Shown piece after piece: positions 63,007 to 64,000 of a DNA stretch of 64,000 nucleotides (positions are counted from its first letter, which is position 1; every line of letters begins with the position of its first letter). The notes below the pieces were generated by a model. That model had not been told where the DNA came from. It was given only the letters and a program-made list of their open reading frames with translations, and ran no database searches. The position numbers were made by a program, and so were the translations under genes. Source of the stretch: Skermanella sp. TT6 (GTDB taxonomy: Bacteria; Pseudomonadota; Alphaproteobacteria; Azospirillales; Azospirillaceae). Location: positions 1,059,501 to 1,123,500 of the forward strand of contig NZ_CP067420.1 in NCBI RefSeq assembly GCF_016653635.2, written 5' to 3'.

Positions 63007-63768
63007 ATGAAGCATCCGACCCACGAGGCTCTGCGCCGGCTGCGGCTGTACGGCATGGCGCGCGGCCTGGAAGACCTCGAGCGCCAGCCCGAGCGCAACC
63101 AGCTCAGCTTCGACGACCAGCTTGCCCTGCTGGTCGAGCGCGAGACGGCGGAGCGCGCCAACACCGCCCTGGCCAGCCGGCTGAAGCGGGCCCGGCTGCG
63201 CCAGACCGCCTGCCTGGAGGATCTCGACTGGCGCACGCCGCGCGGCCTCGATCGCACGCTGATCCGCGATCTGGCGAGTTGTCGCTGGGTTCGCGAGCAC
63301 CAGCCGCTGCTGGTGACCGGCCCGACCGGCATCGGCAAGACGTTCCTGGCCTGTGCGCTGGGCAACCAGGCGGCCCGGGAAGGCTACGGCGTCTTCTACA
63401 CCCGGCTGACGCGCCTGCTCGACGATCTGGCGACCGCCCGGCTCGACGGCTCGCTCGCCCGCGTCCTGCGCCGCCTGGCCCGCCTGGAGGTGCTGATCAT
63501 CGACGACTGGGCCATGACCGAGCTCACTGCGGCTCAGCGGCTCGACCTGATGGAAGTGATCGACGACCGGCATGACCGTGCCGCCACGGTGCTGGCAACC
63601 CAGATCCCCGTGGCGAACTGGCACCGGTCGATCGGCGATGCCACTTACGCCGACGCGATCCTCGACCGCGTCGTTCACCGGGCATTGCGCATCGAGCTCA
63701 CGGGCGAGTCCATGCGCCGGGTACGGGCGGCAGACCAGAAAACAGCCAGATCTGCAACGCCATCGTGA
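63007..63768 (+). CDS. istB: IS21 helper ATPase IstB
   Basis: A 253-residue DnaC-like AAA+ ATPase. Walker A is VTGPTGIGKTFLACALG, Walker B LEVLIIDDWAM, followed by DDRHDRAATVLATQIPVANWH and a C-terminal RIELTGESMRR. It is intact, 18 bases after the istA stop with an AGGAGA site. It prepares target DNA for IstA. Confidence 0.95.
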   Translation: MKHPTHEALRRLRLYGMARGLEDLERQPERNQLSFDDQLALLVERETAERANTALASRLKRARLRQTACLEDLDWRTPRGLDRTLIRDLASCRWVREHQPLLVTGPTGIGKTFLACALGNQAAREGYGVFYTRLTRLLDDLATARLDGSLARVLRRLARLEVLIIDDWAMTELTAAQRLDLMEVIDDRHDRAATVLATQIPVANWHRSIGDATYADAILDRVVHRALRIELTGESMRRVRAADQKTARSATPS

Positions 63769-63918
63769 CCCCTGGCACGAGCGACGATACCAGCATAAGA
63801 TGAAAACGATGGATCACGATGCCGCCCACCCACCCGTCCCATGGGGCGGGTGGGCGAAATCACCGAAACGGTGGGCGGTTTGAACCGAAACGCCAGGGCG
63901 CTTTCGCCGGAATACGCA

Positions 63919-64000
63919 TCACCGCCCCGGGTGGTTCCGAGCAGGTCAGAGCCAGAACCTTGGCCACCGTCGTGGTCGGCAGCGGTGCCCGGCCAGGTTT
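63919..64000 (-). pseudogene. IS630 transposase, N-terminal piece (runs off window)
   Basis: Read on the - strand it gives RAPLPTTTVAKVLALTCSEPPGAV, which continues directly into THWTGRAVAKAV of the middle piece once the IS21 element and one TCACCG are removed. The start of the gene is outside the window. Confidence 0.88.

Larger units (their letters stand above)
61295..63918 (+). mobile_element. IS21 family element
   Basis: 2624 bp. Ends are TGCATATTTCGG (left) and, read from the right, TGCGTATTCCGG. Inside each end are multiple short repeats with shared GAAAGCGCC, GTTTCGGTTCAAACCGCCC and GATTTCGCCCAC blocks, as in IS21 multiple terminal repeats. It is flanked by 6-bp direct repeats TCACCG (61289-61294 and 63919-63924). 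It contains a frameshifted istA and an intact istB. Confidence 0.92.
57415..64000. mobile_element. IS630-type element interrupted by IS66 and IS21 insertions
   Basis: One transposase gene on the - strand is found in three pieces: C-terminal (57425-57663), middle (60774-61294) and N-terminal (63919 to beyond 64000). Removing the two insertions and one copy of each target duplication restores a continuous frame (PPGAV-THWTGRAV and HPRW-VFHFTPTSASW). The left end is provisional and the right end is outside the window. Confidence 0.88.

Overview
The window reads as chromosomal DNA of a GC-rich, metabolically versatile alphaproteobacterium. Gene content and style (many sugar ABC systems, ATGA start/stop overlaps, intergenic palindromic repeats, an alpha-proteobacterial type small RNA) suggest the Rhodospirillales/Azospirillaceae, for example a Skermanella- or Azospirillum-like soil or plant-associated organism. 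That placement is inference; no rRNA is present to test it.

Bases 1-4198 hold the end of one ribose/xylose-type ABC importer on the + strand: a binding protein cut by the window edge, an unusual ATPase-permease fusion and a second permease. A 1.5 kb repeat-rich gap follows. Bases 5686-14074 (- strand) are a sugar catabolic locus: binding protein, two permeases, a double-domain ATPase, a Gfo/Idh/MocA dehydrogenase, a probable D-apionate lactonase and a GntR regulator. It fits import and oxidation of D-apiose or a similar sugar. A shared AACTGGTATSAT motif lies in front of the regulator and of the binding protein.

Bases 14142-30000 carry a GNAT acetyltransferase, a thioesterase-thiolase pair, a GGDEF-EAL protein, an envelope polysaccharide/glycolipid cluster, a FAD oxidoreductase, a DUF1003 protein, a PaoABC-type molybdenum aldehyde oxidoreductase and a phospholipase D-type protein. 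Bases 30025-35029 are an otsB-GH15-otsA-glk trehalose operon. Upstream of it is a small RNA with an UUUCCUCCCU single-stranded core and a textbook terminator. Bases 35604-48444 hold stress and transport genes (sodC, periplasmic msrA, UspA, SulP, a YejA-like binding protein), a CoA-transferase/hydratase pair with an RpiR regulator, a hydantoin-type racemase and an N-formylglutamate amidohydrolase.

From tRNA-Val(GAC) at 48635 to the window end lies an integrated mobilizable element. Its tyrosine integrase ends inside the tRNA gene on the opposite strand. It also holds an excisionase-like HTH gene, unknown cargo genes, a MobC-like protein with a VirD2-type relaxase, and a DUF3987-like ATPase. 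The far end is a nest of insertion sequences. One IS630-type transposase gene is split into three pieces by a complete IS66 element (8-bp duplication) and an IS21 element (6-bp duplication), and the original reading frame can be rebuilt by removing both. An ISAs1-type transposase and the IS21 istA each carry a one-base deletion. The distal attachment site is not in the window.

A theme of the chromosomal part is three unrelated repeat types with the same nested architecture: long perfect inverted repeats whose arms are largely palindromic themselves.
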